Made by a program: the position numbers and the translations under genes. DNA of 64,000 nucleotides from Haloarcula nitratireducens (lineage in GTDB: Archaea > Halobacteriota > Halobacteria > Halobacteriales > Haloarculaceae): assembly GCF_019599505.1 (NCBI RefSeq), contig NZ_RKLT01000014.1, positions 16,064 through 80,063 of the forward strand. The letters run 5' to 3'. Below the pieces are notes generated by a model, which saw only the letters and a list, made by a program, of their open reading frames with translations, searched no databases and had not been told where the DNA came from. Positions 1 through 8,790 of the stretch are shown here, in pieces (position 1 is the first letter of the stretch; every line of letters starts with the position of its first letter).

Positions 1-838
1 ATGCCTCCCGAGGGATATCCACGTATTCACCGTCACCGTGATAGCCGACATTCGAGATTACACCACCGGGTTTGGTGACCTCGATACAGTTCTGGAATGT
101 CGTGTTCGACCCTAACGCCTCGATGGCCGCGTCAACTCCTTCACCGTCCGTAAGATCCATGATCGCTTCGACCGTGTCTACCTCGGTGTAATCGACGATC
201 TCGTCCGCGCCGTAGAACTCGGCGAATTCCTGGCGTTTCGGAACATTCTCCACGGCGATGATCTGCCCTGCACCCTGGAGAGCTGCCCCTTGCGTCGCCA
301 TGAGCCCGACCGGGCCTTGGGCGAACACCGCGACGGTTCCCCCGACAGGGATGTCCGCTCGTTCGGCCGCTCTGAAGCCGGTACTCATCATGTCTGTGAC
401 GTACGCCGCAGCCTCGTCGCTGACGGAGTCCGGGATCAGAGCCATGTTCGCATCCGCGTCGTTAACGTGGAAGTAGTCGGCGAACACGCCATCCTTGACG
501 TTCGCGAATTTCCACCCACCAAGCGCTTGTTCGGACTGTGAGGGGTGACCGTCTTGGGCGGCCAATGACCCCCAGTCCGGCGTGATCGCACCGACAGCAA
601 CCCGATCGCCCGGTTCGAAGATTTCGACTGCCTCACCGACCTCTTCGACGATTCCGACGGCCTCGTGGCCGAGTGTGATATCCTCGCGCTCTCCAATGGC
701 ACCGTGGACCGTGTGAACATCTGAGGTGCAGACGAGGCCCAGTGTCGGCTGAACGATCGCGTCGTTCGGCCCCGCCTCAGGTCGGTTCTTCTCGACGAAC
801 CCTGTCTCTCCAATCGAACGCATCACGTATGCTTGCAT
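1..838 (-). CDS. Zinc-dependent alcohol dehydrogenase, MDR family (3' end outside window)
   Basis: Medium-chain dehydrogenase that should oxidise an alcohol or reduce an aldehyde with NAD(P) in the cytoplasm. The ATG at 838 gives MQAYVMRSIGETGF. Catalytic zinc ligands are visible as C37 (LVCTSD) and H58-E59 (LGHEAVG). A Rossmann segment follows with AQGPVGLMA, and beta-2 ends in AVEN; the acid there favours NAD over NADP. About 279 residues are visible of the usual 340-350, so the C-terminus lies beyond base 1. The substrate cannot be told from sequence. No operon partner is visible; the next gene, RNase H, is on the other strand. Confidence 0.9.
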   Translation of the reverse strand, partial: MQAYVMRSIGETGFVEKNRPEAGPNDAIVQPTLGLVCTSDVHTVHGAIGEREDITLGHEAVGIVEEVGEAVEIFEPGDRVAVGAITPDWGSLAAQDGHPSQSEQALGGWKFANVKDGVFADYFHVNDADANMALIPDSVSDEAAAYVTDMMSTGFRAAERADIPVGGTVAVFAQGPVGLMATQGAALQGAGQIIAVENVPKRQEFAEFYGADEIVDYTEVDTVEAIMDLTDGEGVDAAIEALGSNTTFQNCIEVTKPGGVISNVGYHGDGEYVDIPREA

Positions 839-1251
839 GATCGAACAGTAGGAACTGACGAGAGCAAGACACTTGGTAACATAGACGGCATTCTACTCAG
901 CTCTCTAGCAGGTATGGGCGATTTCAGAGTCAAAAACGGACCTCACACTGTCAAGACTTCACCATACTTCACTTGGCCCGATAGCCTCGCTCATTGAGAG
1001 CGGGCCTTGTCCGTGAACTCGACCTCGAACCCGTTCGGATGGACGTCGAAACGGAATGATGGGTATTGTGTATGTGCACAAATGCAGCACCACGAACCCG
1101 AGTAGGACGATGGCCCCGTTGCTCCCCTAGCTGAAGAGATTATCCCGCTTGACCACTGTAGGTTCTCTATGCAGTGGTTCGAGCAGTTAGTGAACGCCTC
1201 GGAAAGCGAGGATGTGTGGATCAGGGTCCAGAGCTTAGAGGGGCAAGCGGC

Positions 1252-1905
1252 GTGACCGAAGCCCCCCTCCCGGCCGAACATCTCTCGCCGCTCGCCACAC
1301 TCGTCGAGGAGGTACTCGCAGACGTCGGCTACGAAATGCCGGCAGCCACCGACGCCATCAACGACGCTGTCCCCGGCCACGGCGGTCTCTTCGACCCAAA
1401 TACCTCTTCGTCCGAGTTGCGTCGCGCAATCGAAGATCTGCCTGCGTCGGGACTCACTCGCCCACCCGTTCCTGATCCGGCCGACGATACGTTTGTCCTC
1501 TACGTCGACGGCAGTTCACGGGGCAACCCCGGCCCAGCGGGCGCTGGCGCTGTCATTATGGACGCCGAAGAGACCCAACTCGCCCGCTTGAGCCGCCCCG
1601 TTGGTTCCCGGACAGGAAACAACACCGCCGAGTACGTCGCCCTCCAGCTCGGACTTGCCGAATTATTGGCTCGCTACGAGCCACGCAAACTGGAAGTCCG
1701 CATCGACTCGATGACGGTCATCCACGACGTCTGGGAAGGGGATGACCCGACGATTCCGGGTGTCGAAACGTATAGTGGGGCCGTTGCGACAGCACTGTCG
1801 AATATCCCCGACCACCAGTACACGCATCTGGCTGACAGCGATCCCAACCCTGCCGACGCACTGGCAACAGTCGGAGCAGATATCGCGGCACTCGGCCCTG
1901 GGTAG
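1252..1905 (+). CDS. rnhA: Ribonuclease HI family protein
   Basis: Predicted type 1 RNase H, cleaving the RNA strand of RNA-DNA hybrids during replication or repair. The domain fills the C-terminal two thirds: the first catalytic Asp lies in LYVDGSSRGNPGPAGAG, Glu in NNTAEY, Asp in VRIDSM. The C-terminal segment ends HLADSDPNPADALA, where the usual xxNxxAD motif is seen. The first 70-80 residues form a haloarchaeal N-terminal extension (PLPAEHLSPLATLVEEVLADVGYE). I chose GTG 1252, preceded by a purine-rich AGAGGGG, because the upstream in-frame ATG at 1174 adds a basic, uncharacteristic leader. A monocistronic gene, probably housekeeping-like, among accessory genes. Confidence 0.85.
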   Translation: MTEAPLPAEHLSPLATLVEEVLADVGYEMPAATDAINDAVPGHGGLFDPNTSSSELRRAIEDLPASGLTRPPVPDPADDTFVLYVDGSSRGNPGPAGAGAVIMDAEETQLARLSRPVGSRTGNNTAEYVALQLGLAELLARYEPRKLEVRIDSMTVIHDVWEGDDPTIPGVETYSGAVATALSNIPDHQYTHLADSDPNPADALATVGADIAALGPG

Positions 1906-1989
1906 GGCAGAGATCAATCGAAATTCGAATTGTCCGTTCTATCGACAACCGAGAATTCTACTGTTGGAACTGCTATCCGACCTCGCAAG

Positions 1990-2325
1990 TTACTCTTCGG
2001 TGAGTGAGTTGACTACGATTCGCGTAGCTTCAAGAAGTGCGTCAAGTTTTTCTTCGTTGATCTGGGTAACACACAGCTGCTCTCTCTCGTAGTCTATCAC
2101 CCCTGCCTCATCGAATATCGGCAAGTGAACGTGGTGAAAGTCGGCAAGCAGATCGGCCTCGGACGGCGCGGGCTCGCTTGCCTGCTCCTGAAACTGCAGA
2201 ATGAGCTCTCGACAATAGAATGGGCTCTCTGCTTCCAGAAGGAGTTCGAGCACTCGAATCCGTTGTTCGTCCTGAAACAGGTCGAATGCCGTGAGCGCTA
2301 GCTGAGTTGTACTGGTTCCCGGCAT
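1990..2325 (-). CDS. DUF7344-type winged-helix regulator
   Basis: 111-residue haloarchaeal winged-helix protein of the DUF7344 type (family recalled from pattern, not searched). It reads FDLFQDEQRIRVLELLLEAE, a helix pair, then a recognition-helix region around ADLLADFHHVHLPIFDEAGVIDYERE and a C-terminal helix. Such proteins are presumed transcription factors; the target is unknown. It sits alone and is divergent from the CARF gene at 2582, with about 250 bases between them that could carry a shared control region. This link is inference. Confidence 0.75.
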   Translation of the reverse strand: MPGTSTTQLALTAFDLFQDEQRIRVLELLLEAESPFYCRELILQFQEQASEPAPSEADLLADFHHVHLPIFDEAGVIDYEREQLCVTQINEEKLDALLEATRIVVNSLTEE

Positions 2326-2581
2326 TACCAGTCACCGCCCCGAAACAGTCGCTTGAGGACAGAACGACCAAATGATTGAGTCACCGAGTCCCCGAATCCG
2401 TTGGTTCCTCTTTGCGAATATCGCTCGTTCGTGAACTGACACTGCATACCCGAGAGAAATTGAAAGAAGGAATTGAAGGTTAGTACGGCAGTATCGTTAC
2501 AATCAATACTACCGTTCGAGATGACTCCTGTACGCCACCCTCTCTGAGCGATACTAACGACAGATCCCTTCAAAGATACCA

Positions 2582-3349
2582 ATGGATTTCCCAGACAACG
2601 TCCATATTATGCCGTTTGGATTCGAGCAAGACCGTATCGTCGAAACTGCTCGACAGTCAAACGCCGATAAAGTGATTCTGCTCGATTGGCTCGATGGCAT
2701 CGAGCGGCCACCGTTCCACAACGACGTTCGAGAAGCCCTCGCCAAGAGTCCTATCGAGAGCGCTGAAATCGAGTGCGATATCTTCGATCTCTACGAGACG
2801 ATTGCGACCATCTCGGAGTTGATCATTGCCGAACACGACGCGGGGAACACAGTCTACGTCAATCTCGCGACCGGGAGCAAAATCACCGCCATTGGCGGGA
2901 TGATCGCCTGTATGGTCACTGGTGTCGCAGAGCCATACTACGTCCGGGCGGAAACGTATTCGACGGGCGACGAGCCCATCGGACATGGGATCGAAAAGAA
3001 AATCGATCTCCCGAAATATCCAATTGCAAAACCTGATCCACAGCGAATCGAGATTCTGGGGTATCTTGTCGACGAAGCTGAAGCTACTCGCGAGGGCATC
3101 TCCTACTCCGTCCGAAAGAAGGACCTCATCGAATTTGGTTTGGAACAGGAGCTGCCATTTGCCGCTCACTACGACGGCGATTCCTACAACGGATACTATC
3201 GTCGGCTCGAAAATCACGTTCTAGAACCGCTACAGGAGAAAGGGTATATCGAGATCGGCAAGCGTGGGCGACAAAAAATCGTCAAACCCACCGAACTCGG
3301 TAAGCAATCGTACGTCGCGTTTCAGTACGTGCACGCCGAGAGGACATAG
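2582..3349 (+). CDS. CARF-wHTH protein, HFX_2341/DUF6293 family
   Basis: 255 residues. The N-terminal half (about 1-140) has a Rossmann-like CARF fold: VHIMPFGFEQDRI at the first strand, KVILLD, then the glycine-rich VNLATGSKITAIGGMIA that corresponds to the ligand loop of CARF proteins, which in CRISPR ancillary proteins binds cyclic oligoadenylate. The C-terminal part (about 155-255) is a winged helix (RIEILGYLVDEAEATREGISYSVRKKDLIEFG, then YYRRLENHVLEPLQEKGYIEIGKRGRQKI). Haloarchaeal members are annotated as transcriptional regulators. No CRISPR array or cas gene is in the window, so its signal, if any, is unknown. It could sense another nucleotide. Confidence 0.8.
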   Translation: MDFPDNVHIMPFGFEQDRIVETARQSNADKVILLDWLDGIERPPFHNDVREALAKSPIESAEIECDIFDLYETIATISELIIAEHDAGNTVYVNLATGSKITAIGGMIACMVTGVAEPYYVRAETYSTGDEPIGHGIEKKIDLPKYPIAKPDPQRIEILGYLVDEAEATREGISYSVRKKDLIEFGLEQELPFAAHYDGDSYNGYYRRLENHVLEPLQEKGYIEIGKRGRQKIVKPTELGKQSYVAFQYVHAERT

Positions 3350-3523
3350 ACGTACGCTTCGCTACTGGTCCGAGATACGGACCTAGATACAAAACATGAA
3401 TTGAGCAATTCGTCGGAAGTCGTTGAGACGGACGATGAGGTCAACTACAAGAGTGAGGATCCTGAGCGTCAACCTGTTTGCAGACAAAGTGAGGGCAGAC
3501 AGAGATTGACCGCGAACTAGCGA

Positions 3524-4546
3524 TTAATATTGGGGCGCAAACGCCATCGCATCGGCCTCGAATGAATACTGGGAGATTCCGGCATCCTCACAAACCGCAG
3601 ACAGAGACTCGGGCGAAACGTACGAATCCTCAAGTTCGTCGTCGAGGTGATGCTGGAAAACTACAGTGACGTCGTCCTTGTCCACCGTAGCGACGACAGC
3701 GAGGTCAGGATCACTATAGTCGGGCTTGATTACATAGTCACCAGGGGTAAAGGGGTGTTCAGCGTGCTGCAGGTTCGTATGCTTGTACGTGTAGAGTTTG
3801 ATATCCTGGTCGTCACAGTACGACGCGAGTTTTGCAGGATGAATCTCTCGCCAGTTGCTGGGCCCATCATCAAGCATATTCGGGAACGCGACACTCACTG
3901 CTTCCCCATCCATTTCCTGGCCATAGAGTGTCGCGTTCTTTTCCGGTGGGAGAACTTCAACAACGACAGCTGTGGAAGCATCGTTATCGCCCACCTTGAT
4001 GACGCGATCACCAGGGCGGAACGGGTTCTCGGGTTTCTGGTTCAGATGGGCTGTGTTCGGCCCAAGATCGTGCAGTTCGTTCATTGGCCGTGCAGCCAGA
4101 TGAGCGAGTTTCTCTGGCTCCTCGCCGGAGTACTGTTCCTGTGTCTGAACTTTTGACGTGAGAGTCTCAGTGCGCTCCCAGCCAAGTAAAATGAGCGCAT
4201 CCTCATTGTCACGGTGCCAGACGAGCACTACGATGTCGTCGTCGGGGTCCTTCTCAAGCAGCGAGGCAGGACGAAATGCAGAGACGTCTCGGGAAGTTTT
4301 GACGTCGACGGTATAGTCAAACACCTCAAAATCGTGCCCAGAAAAGCTCTCGGGGTTACACCGCCGCATCGCTTCCTCGTTTTGCCAGTGCCACATCTCC
4401 ACGGGGAGGTACTCACGGCAGAACTGCTCGAAGGCGAGTTCGCCTAGATTTCCAATACGTCTGGCGTCAAGATCGTCGGCGCCCTGAATGATCGCTTGGT
4501 GGTGGGCACGTTCCCGGTCGATCTCGTCAGGCGTATAGAGATACAC
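3524..4546 (-). CDS. Putative PD-(D/E)XK nuclease-fold protein with tandem C-terminal repeats
   Basis: 340 residues, not recognised as a named family. The N-terminal 125 residues look like a restriction-endonuclease fold: GNLGELAFEQFCREYL (Glu 36/40), GHDFEVFDYTVDVKTSR with D72 and D81-x-K83, and strand-rich DIVVLVWHRDNEDALILLGWE. The C-terminal half holds two related units, about residues 173-256 and 263-332, each opening PF(R/T)PGDxVIK, passing an AVV-V strand and a (V/F)xxxLDD segment and ending in a short helix. They look like small beta-barrel modules. It lies convergent to the CARF gene at 2582. Defence or nucleic-acid processing is plausible but unproven. Confidence 0.6.
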   Translation of the reverse strand: MYLYTPDEIDRERAHHQAIIQGADDLDARRIGNLGELAFEQFCREYLPVEMWHWQNEEAMRRCNPESFSGHDFEVFDYTVDVKTSRDVSAFRPASLLEKDPDDDIVVLVWHRDNEDALILLGWERTETLTSKVQTQEQYSGEEPEKLAHLAARPMNELHDLGPNTAHLNQKPENPFRPGDRVIKVGDNDASTAVVVEVLPPEKNATLYGQEMDGEAVSVAFPNMLDDGPSNWREIHPAKLASYCDDQDIKLYTYKHTNLQHAEHPFTPGDYVIKPDYSDPDLAVVATVDKDDVTVVFQHHLDDELEDSYVSPESLSAVCEDAGISQYSFEADAMAFAPQY

Positions 4547-4660
4547 AATCCAACATATCTATAAAATATATAATAGTTCTTTCGTGTCTTGAGTGTCGTT
4601 ACCTGTGAGAAGCGAGTCCCGTTGCATCGGACCATTGTCAACAGATCCGCAATCGCGGTG

Positions 4661-5956
4661 CTATTCTATACCGTAGCCATCCGTCTGTGGAGTTGACGTC
4701 TCCCACGAGGACTCCTTAGTAGCTGGTCGTGGCGGGGCGTCGTAATCTGGCATCGATGGCTGGTCACCGGGAACCGGCTGGTCGCGCCAATTACCGGTGG
4801 GAAAATCGCCGACCTGAGCCTGCTGTTCGAGCGCCGCAAAGATGTCAGTCACCGTCTCACTCCCCTCAGGCCTAGCCCTTTCGATGTCGGTCGGCAGGCT
4901 CGTCGTGAACGTATTGTCGTGAAAATGGTTCCCCTCACCGGCAGGTTGTCCGAGTGCAAGATCTGCTTCTTGGGACTTTTCAACGCGATTGTCGCGAATC
5001 TCGTTGTCCGACGGTTCGACGATATGTGGCTGGACGACGATCCCAAACCGATCGTGATCGCGCACGTGATTCTCAGCAACGATGTTCTCGGAGCCACCCC
5101 ACAGTAGGATTCCCACCCCGAGTAACGGGTATGCCGGGAGGGCTGGTGCATCCGGATTGTTGTTCGCGTATACTTGGTTGTCGACGATACAGGAGCCACG
5201 CTGGGGCGGATCCGCCTGGTCAAGCGTATTCGGGAAGATGCCCACTTTGTTGTGACGCCAGACGGACTCACTGACGGTCAGTGGCCCGCCAGTACTCGTC
5301 CCTGAGTAGCCAATCGCATTGTGCTCGGCAACAACATCGGTGACCACAGCATCATAAGGACGATTACGACCGAGGTAGAACCCGGCATCGGGATGCCCCG
5401 ACGCGTAGCTATGTTCGAATCGGCCGTCTCGGGCATCATAGGCGTAGATTCCGTAATAGCCATTATTGTATGCGGTTAGGAAGCTGCCACGGAACCCGTT
5501 GACGCCGGTCCAGTAGAACGCTGTCCCGCGATAATGTCGAGCAGTCAGGTTCTCGAGAGCGACGCCATCAGATCCCACCTCGATAGCAGTGCCCCGTTTG
5601 AACTCTCCATCCAGAACAACTGCATTCCGGTCGCGTCCTCGCACCGTTACATTCGGTGTCGACACGGTGAGTGTCTCTGGATACGTGCCTGGAGCCACCA
5701 AAACGAGATCACCAGCTTCAGCAGCGTCGATGCCAGCCTGTATCGTTGGATATTCGTCGGGTACCCGATGGGTAGCAGACTCACGCCGCCCACGGGTTGT
5801 CGTGGCTGTGGAGTCAGTGACATCGCCAGTCTCGTTCGTGCTGCTGGTCTGTTCTCCACTGTCTCCCCCTGGTGGCGTCATGCCACACCCGGCTATTCCG
5901 GCGATGCCGAGGCTACTTGCCATCCGGAGCACGTGACGTCTCGACACCGGGCTCAT
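4661..5956 (-). CDS. Tat-exported NosD-like right-handed beta-helix lipoprotein
   Basis: About 431 residues from ATG 5956 (a second ATG lies 15 bases upstream). The leader SRRHVLRMASSLGIAGIAGCG has a twin-arginine motif and a lipobox ending in Cys, so it should be exported folded and lipid-anchored, as is usual in haloarchaea. After a Thr/Ser-rich linker comes a parallel beta-helix: YPTIQAGIDAAEAGDLVLVAPGTYPE, then repeated turns with NNGYYGIYAYD and ENIVAENHVRDHD, typical of NosD/pectate-lyase-like folds. Such proteins bind or modify carbohydrate, or in NosD assist nitrous-oxide reductase. No nos gene is nearby, so a surface polysaccharide role is at least as likely. Confidence 0.8.
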   Translation of the reverse strand: MSPVSRRHVLRMASSLGIAGIAGCGMTPPGGDSGEQTSSTNETGDVTDSTATTTRGRRESATHRVPDEYPTIQAGIDAAEAGDLVLVAPGTYPETLTVSTPNVTVRGRDRNAVVLDGEFKRGTAIEVGSDGVALENLTARHYRGTAFYWTGVNGFRGSFLTAYNNGYYGIYAYDARDGRFEHSYASGHPDAGFYLGRNRPYDAVVTDVVAEHNAIGYSGTSTGGPLTVSESVWRHNKVGIFPNTLDQADPPQRGSCIVDNQVYANNNPDAPALPAYPLLGVGILLWGGSENIVAENHVRDHDRFGIVVQPHIVEPSDNEIRDNRVEKSQEADLALGQPAGEGNHFHDNTFTTSLPTDIERARPEGSETVTDIFAALEQQAQVGDFPTGNWRDQPVPGDQPSMPDYDAPPRPATKESSWETSTPQTDGYGIE

Positions 5957-6216
5957 GGTCACTGAATTCACAAGCAGGCTACTTAGTCAGTCGCTCCGTT
6001 CAGCGATAGTTCGCGGTTACTCTGGGTGAATCAGTCTCCCAGCGGCGATTCATCTTCAAAAGAGTCCCTGAAAAGTGTGATAGCTCGGCGTGGAGGAATC
6101 TACAGGCGGAACAGACAAAGTGCTTCAGGACCGTCGGAGACAGCGGAACCGTCTCGTGCTGACGAAGCGCACTACTATGCCCGGAAATACTTGTATGGAT
6201 GGGCAGTAGCACTACT

Positions 6217-6507
6217 ATGACTGACGACGATCCACCAGTGCGGCACTGCACCCTCCCCGAACCAACAGATATCAAGGATACACTCGAACGAGTTGGTATC
6301 GAACATCTGGATGTCGACGACGAGCGAACAGTCGTCATCTACCAACAAGCGATTCTCAAGGTTACCGCGACAGATGGCCAAATAGCCGCAGCTCAGGAAG
6401 TCGACGTCGAACTCTGGGAAGCAGCGCCAGGCTCGACAGCGGCGGACCAAGACTCGCTCCTTACGGCGTTCGCCGACGAACTGGGAGCGGCCAAGACAAC
6501 CCAGTAA
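6217..6507 (+). CDS. Small acidic haloarchaeal protein, function unknown
   Basis: 96 residues from ATG 6217; the in-frame ATG at 6199 is less likely because a TATA-like, AT-rich stretch lies around 6185. It reads MTDDDPPVRHCTLPEP and alternates strands and helices (ERTVVIYQQAILKVTATDGQIAAAQEVDVELWEA). There are no membrane segments or catalytic motifs. It resembles short haloarchaeal HalX/HalOD1-like output proteins, but I cannot assign it. Confidence 0.55.
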   Translation: MTDDDPPVRHCTLPEPTDIKDTLERVGIEHLDVDDERTVVIYQQAILKVTATDGQIAAAQEVDVELWEAAPGSTAADQDSLLTAFADELGAAKTTQ

Positions 6508-6586
6508 GCAAACACGGCTTCACACCAGCCACTGAGCAACAGTCCATCGACGGGCACCTCGGCGTCGAGAACCCGGCACGAGAGCG

Positions 6587-7020
6587 TCAGTCGGGCTCGT
6601 ACGGATCCGTCGCTGTCTCGAGGCGATAGACATCGTCTGCGACATCGAAGTCGTCATCGAACGCATACAGATAGCCCAGGCCCTCGGTCTGCATATATGC
6701 GATCAGACAGGCATCGACGAACGAGAGTGGTTCGTACTGCCGGAATAACGCTTTCCCGTCGCGAGGGGACCAACAGAGAGCGACTCGATGTGAAAGCGTG
6801 CGTTCTCCTCAATCCGATCGAGCAAGTCCACAGCAGCGTCGTGTCCGGCGTGGGTCGTGAGCCCGTTGAGCGTCTCCGCAAGCACGTAATCGAGGACGAC
6901 TGCCTCCGGAAGCGAACCATCGTCGATGCCACGGAGTATCGGGAGTGCCGCGTCGTGGGCACTATCTCGTTGATACGCTGCCGCAAAGAGGACGGGCGTC
7001 TCAATCAGTGCGCGGGGCAT
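6587..7020 (-). pseudogene. PIN-domain toxin (VapC-like), frameshifted
   Basis: Starts MPRALIETPVLFAAAYQRDSAHDAAL and continues as a PIN domain (VLDYVLAETLNGL carries the first Glu). Near 6755-6790, in a CCCC/GGG-rich stretch, the frame shifts. The correct continuation is read one frame over as RDGKALFRQYEPLSFVDACL and ends LYAFDDDFD...YEPD at the TGA at 6587-6589, with the SFVDA and FDDDFD acidic motifs of PIN nucleases. In the starting frame translation stops at 6703. The pair therefore describes one broken toxin of about 144 residues. An assembly indel would restore it. Confidence 0.7.
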
Positions 7021-7038
7021 TTACTCAACGTTAATGCC

Positions 7039-7272
7039 CTAGGCGTCGTAGCCGGTCGTCACGTCGGTCGCCTCGTCACCATCGTATCCGTCGAACTCGG
7101 CAAACGTGCCCGACCGCTGTTGAATGACCCATACCCGAACACTGCCGTCGTCTTCGACCTGCCACCGGAGCTGGTCTCCGTCGTCGATGTCAAGTTCACG
7201 CCGAATGCGCGCTGGGATATTCGCTTGGTTGCCCGAAACTTTACTTTCAGCGTCGATTCGGTCACTACTCAT
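7039..7272 (-). CDS. AbrB/MazE-type antitoxin
   Basis: 77 residues from the internal ATG (MSSDRIDAESKVSGNQ). The swapped-hairpin AbrB signature is clear: SKVSGNQANIPARIRRELDIDDGDQLRWQVEDDGSVRVWV. It ends 18 bases upstream of the PIN toxin reading frame on the same strand, so the two form an antitoxin-toxin operon. The longer upstream start at 7317 gives a Cys/Leu-rich leader foreign to the family. If the toxin is really broken, this is an orphan antitoxin that may still bind its own promoter. Confidence 0.8.
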   Translation of the reverse strand: MSSDRIDAESKVSGNQANIPARIRRELDIDDGDQLRWQVEDDGSVRVWVIQQRSGTFAEFDGYDGDEATDVTTGYDA

Positions 7273-7657
7273 ATGACACAGTAAGCGGCAGAGACTGAAA
7301 AGAGAGTGCGTCGTCACATTACTCGGCTGTACCCGCCTCTACACTGTGAATGGCACGCTCCCAAACAAGGAATCCCGGCACCCTCTTAACGATGGATCGG
7401 TCAGCGTCAATATGCGTCGTCGATCTTTTTGCCGACAGCTCTTTCATGCCAGTCTGTGCCCCCTCCCTCTACTACTGATGGATTCACGCGGTGGTCGGCA
7501 TGGTTCATCATTCGTCTATCTTTCCGCGCTCTGTTTCACCTGCATTACCCACTCGATACCATCGAATTCACCGAGCAAACGCGCTGACTTCTCGTTGTAC
7601 TCGCTATCTCGATACGCCCGGTTCACGTCTACCATTGTGTCGAACTAGCCGGAGCTG
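7273..7657. other. Gene-poor spacer upstream of the antitoxin
   Basis: I see no convincing coding sequence here. The stretch before 7272 should hold the antitoxin-toxin promoter on the minus strand. The rest has mixed composition with no clear repeat. Confidence 0.4.
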
Positions 7658-7798
7658 ATGACTCTCGAGATCTCGTTCACACCTGCCGACGCGTATCCAC
7701 TAGTCGCGAAACGATGTATCACCGAACTTCGGAAGATGCAGACGAACGCCGAACTGAACGAGGCGGACCCGACAGCTATCTGGAAGCATCTGTTCTGA
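7658..7798 (+). CDS. Possible 46-residue ORF or gene fragment
   Basis: ATG 7658 opens MTLEISFTPADAYPLVAKRC and runs as an acidic, helix-forming peptide (ITELRKMQTNAELNEADPTAIWKHLF) to TGA 7796. Codon use is GC-rich at third positions like real haloarchaeal genes, and a purine-rich GGAG lies 4 bases upstream. I do not recognise it. It may be a genuine small protein or the tail of a lost gene just ahead of the partition locus. Confidence 0.4.
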   Translation: MTLEISFTPADAYPLVAKRCITELRKMQTNAELNEADPTAIWKHLF

Positions 7799-7902
7799 GG
7801 GTCGCACTGAACACGACGAATGCCCCGAGGCTCGGCCTCGGGAATGAGCTCACTATACAGTGTACAAACCATTTCAATGACATCTGTCTGACGTAGATAT
7901 TT

Positions 7903-7930
7903 GTATCTTCGATATGGATACAGTATCTGT
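7903..7930. promoter_or_regulatory. GTATC/GATAC sites in the parA leader
   Basis: GTATC occurs at 7903 and 7923 and its reverse complement GATAC at 7917, within 30 bases of the parA start at 7933. The same pentamer is strongly clustered downstream of the operon (9375-9573), so this is probably an operator bound by the partition proteins for autoregulation. Confidence 0.5.
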
Positions 7931-7932
7931 AT

Positions 7933-8790
7933 ATGGCATCATTGCAACGGGCAGCAACATACGTAGAGAAGGGTGGCGTTGGGAAAACGACCAGTGCCGC
8001 CCACATCGCCGTTGCTGCACACAATATGGGCCACGAGGTCCTGCTCGTCGACCTCGCGGGGACACAGAACGACTTAGCCACACAGTTTGGCCTCTCCATC
8101 GTTGAGAGAGATAGCGATACCGATAGCAGTGTCTCGATCGACGCGCCGATCTCGGCTGTCTTCGGTGACGATTGGGAATTCCTGCGAGACAACATCGACG
8201 ACCTCCTCGACCGGATGACGTTCTCAACCGACGAAGGGCCGGACCTTATTCCGGCAGACCCAGGACTGGGCGGTGCCGACAACAACCTCGCGAACGTCCC
8301 ACTCGAAGAACGCTACCAGAAACTCGATGAGTTCGTTGACGACCTCGTCGCCGAGCAGTACGACCTCGTCATCTTCGACCTCCCCGGGAAGGAAGATAAC
8401 ATCGCCCTCAACGGTCTCTTCGCTGCCCGGAACGTGGTTGCCCCACTGAAGCCCGGTGCCTTCGAGCGTGACCAGTTACAGAAACTGGATGCAACGCTGG
8501 ACGAGATCAGTGCTGACCTCAACGTGGATCTCGGCCTGGCGCTGATCATCCCCACGATTATCAGCAGTCAAGAAACCCTTTCAGAATCGTTCGTTGCACA
8601 CGTATCCGAAGAATATCCAGGGATCGTCGGTGAGCCCGTTACAAAGACTGCCGATATCGGCAACAACCAGAACGCTGGCCGGACGCTCTACGCCGTTCCT
8701 GACGACGAACTCTATGCGACCGGGAAGCGGGCCCGTGAGGCGTACAGTGCGAACACTGAGCAGTTACTTTCACAACTCACAGACCGATGA
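7933..8790 (+). CDS. parA: ParA/Soj-type partition ATPase
   Basis: 285 residues, deviant Walker P-loop ATPase. The motif VEKGGVGKTTSAAH lies at residues 12-25 with the signature Lys, LLVDLAGTQNDLATQFG carries switch I, and LVIFDLPGKEDN is the Walker B-like region. ParA proteins segregate plasmids by forming ATP-dependent gradients on DNA and are stimulated by a centromere-binding partner. The downstream gene overlaps it by 4 bases (ATGA), the usual par operon arrangement. GTATC sites lie in its leader and in a block after the operon. There is no N-terminal HTH, so DNA recognition is probably left to the partner. Confidence 0.9.
   Translation: MASLQRAATYVEKGGVGKTTSAAHIAVAAHNMGHEVLLVDLAGTQNDLATQFGLSIVERDSDTDSSVSIDAPISAVFGDDWEFLRDNIDDLLDRMTFSTDEGPDLIPADPGLGGADNNLANVPLEERYQKLDEFVDDLVAEQYDLVIFDLPGKEDNIALNGLFAARNVVAPLKPGAFERDQLQKLDATLDEISADLNVDLGLALIIPTIISSQETLSESFVAHVSEEYPGIVGEPVTKTADIGNNQNAGRTLYAVPDDELYATGKRAREAYSANTEQLLSQLTDR

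Noticed and set aside
2657..3217. 186-residue open frame antisense to the CARF gene
   Set aside because: It mirrors the codon structure of the + strand gene, which has clear CARF and wHTH motifs; the antisense product has none.
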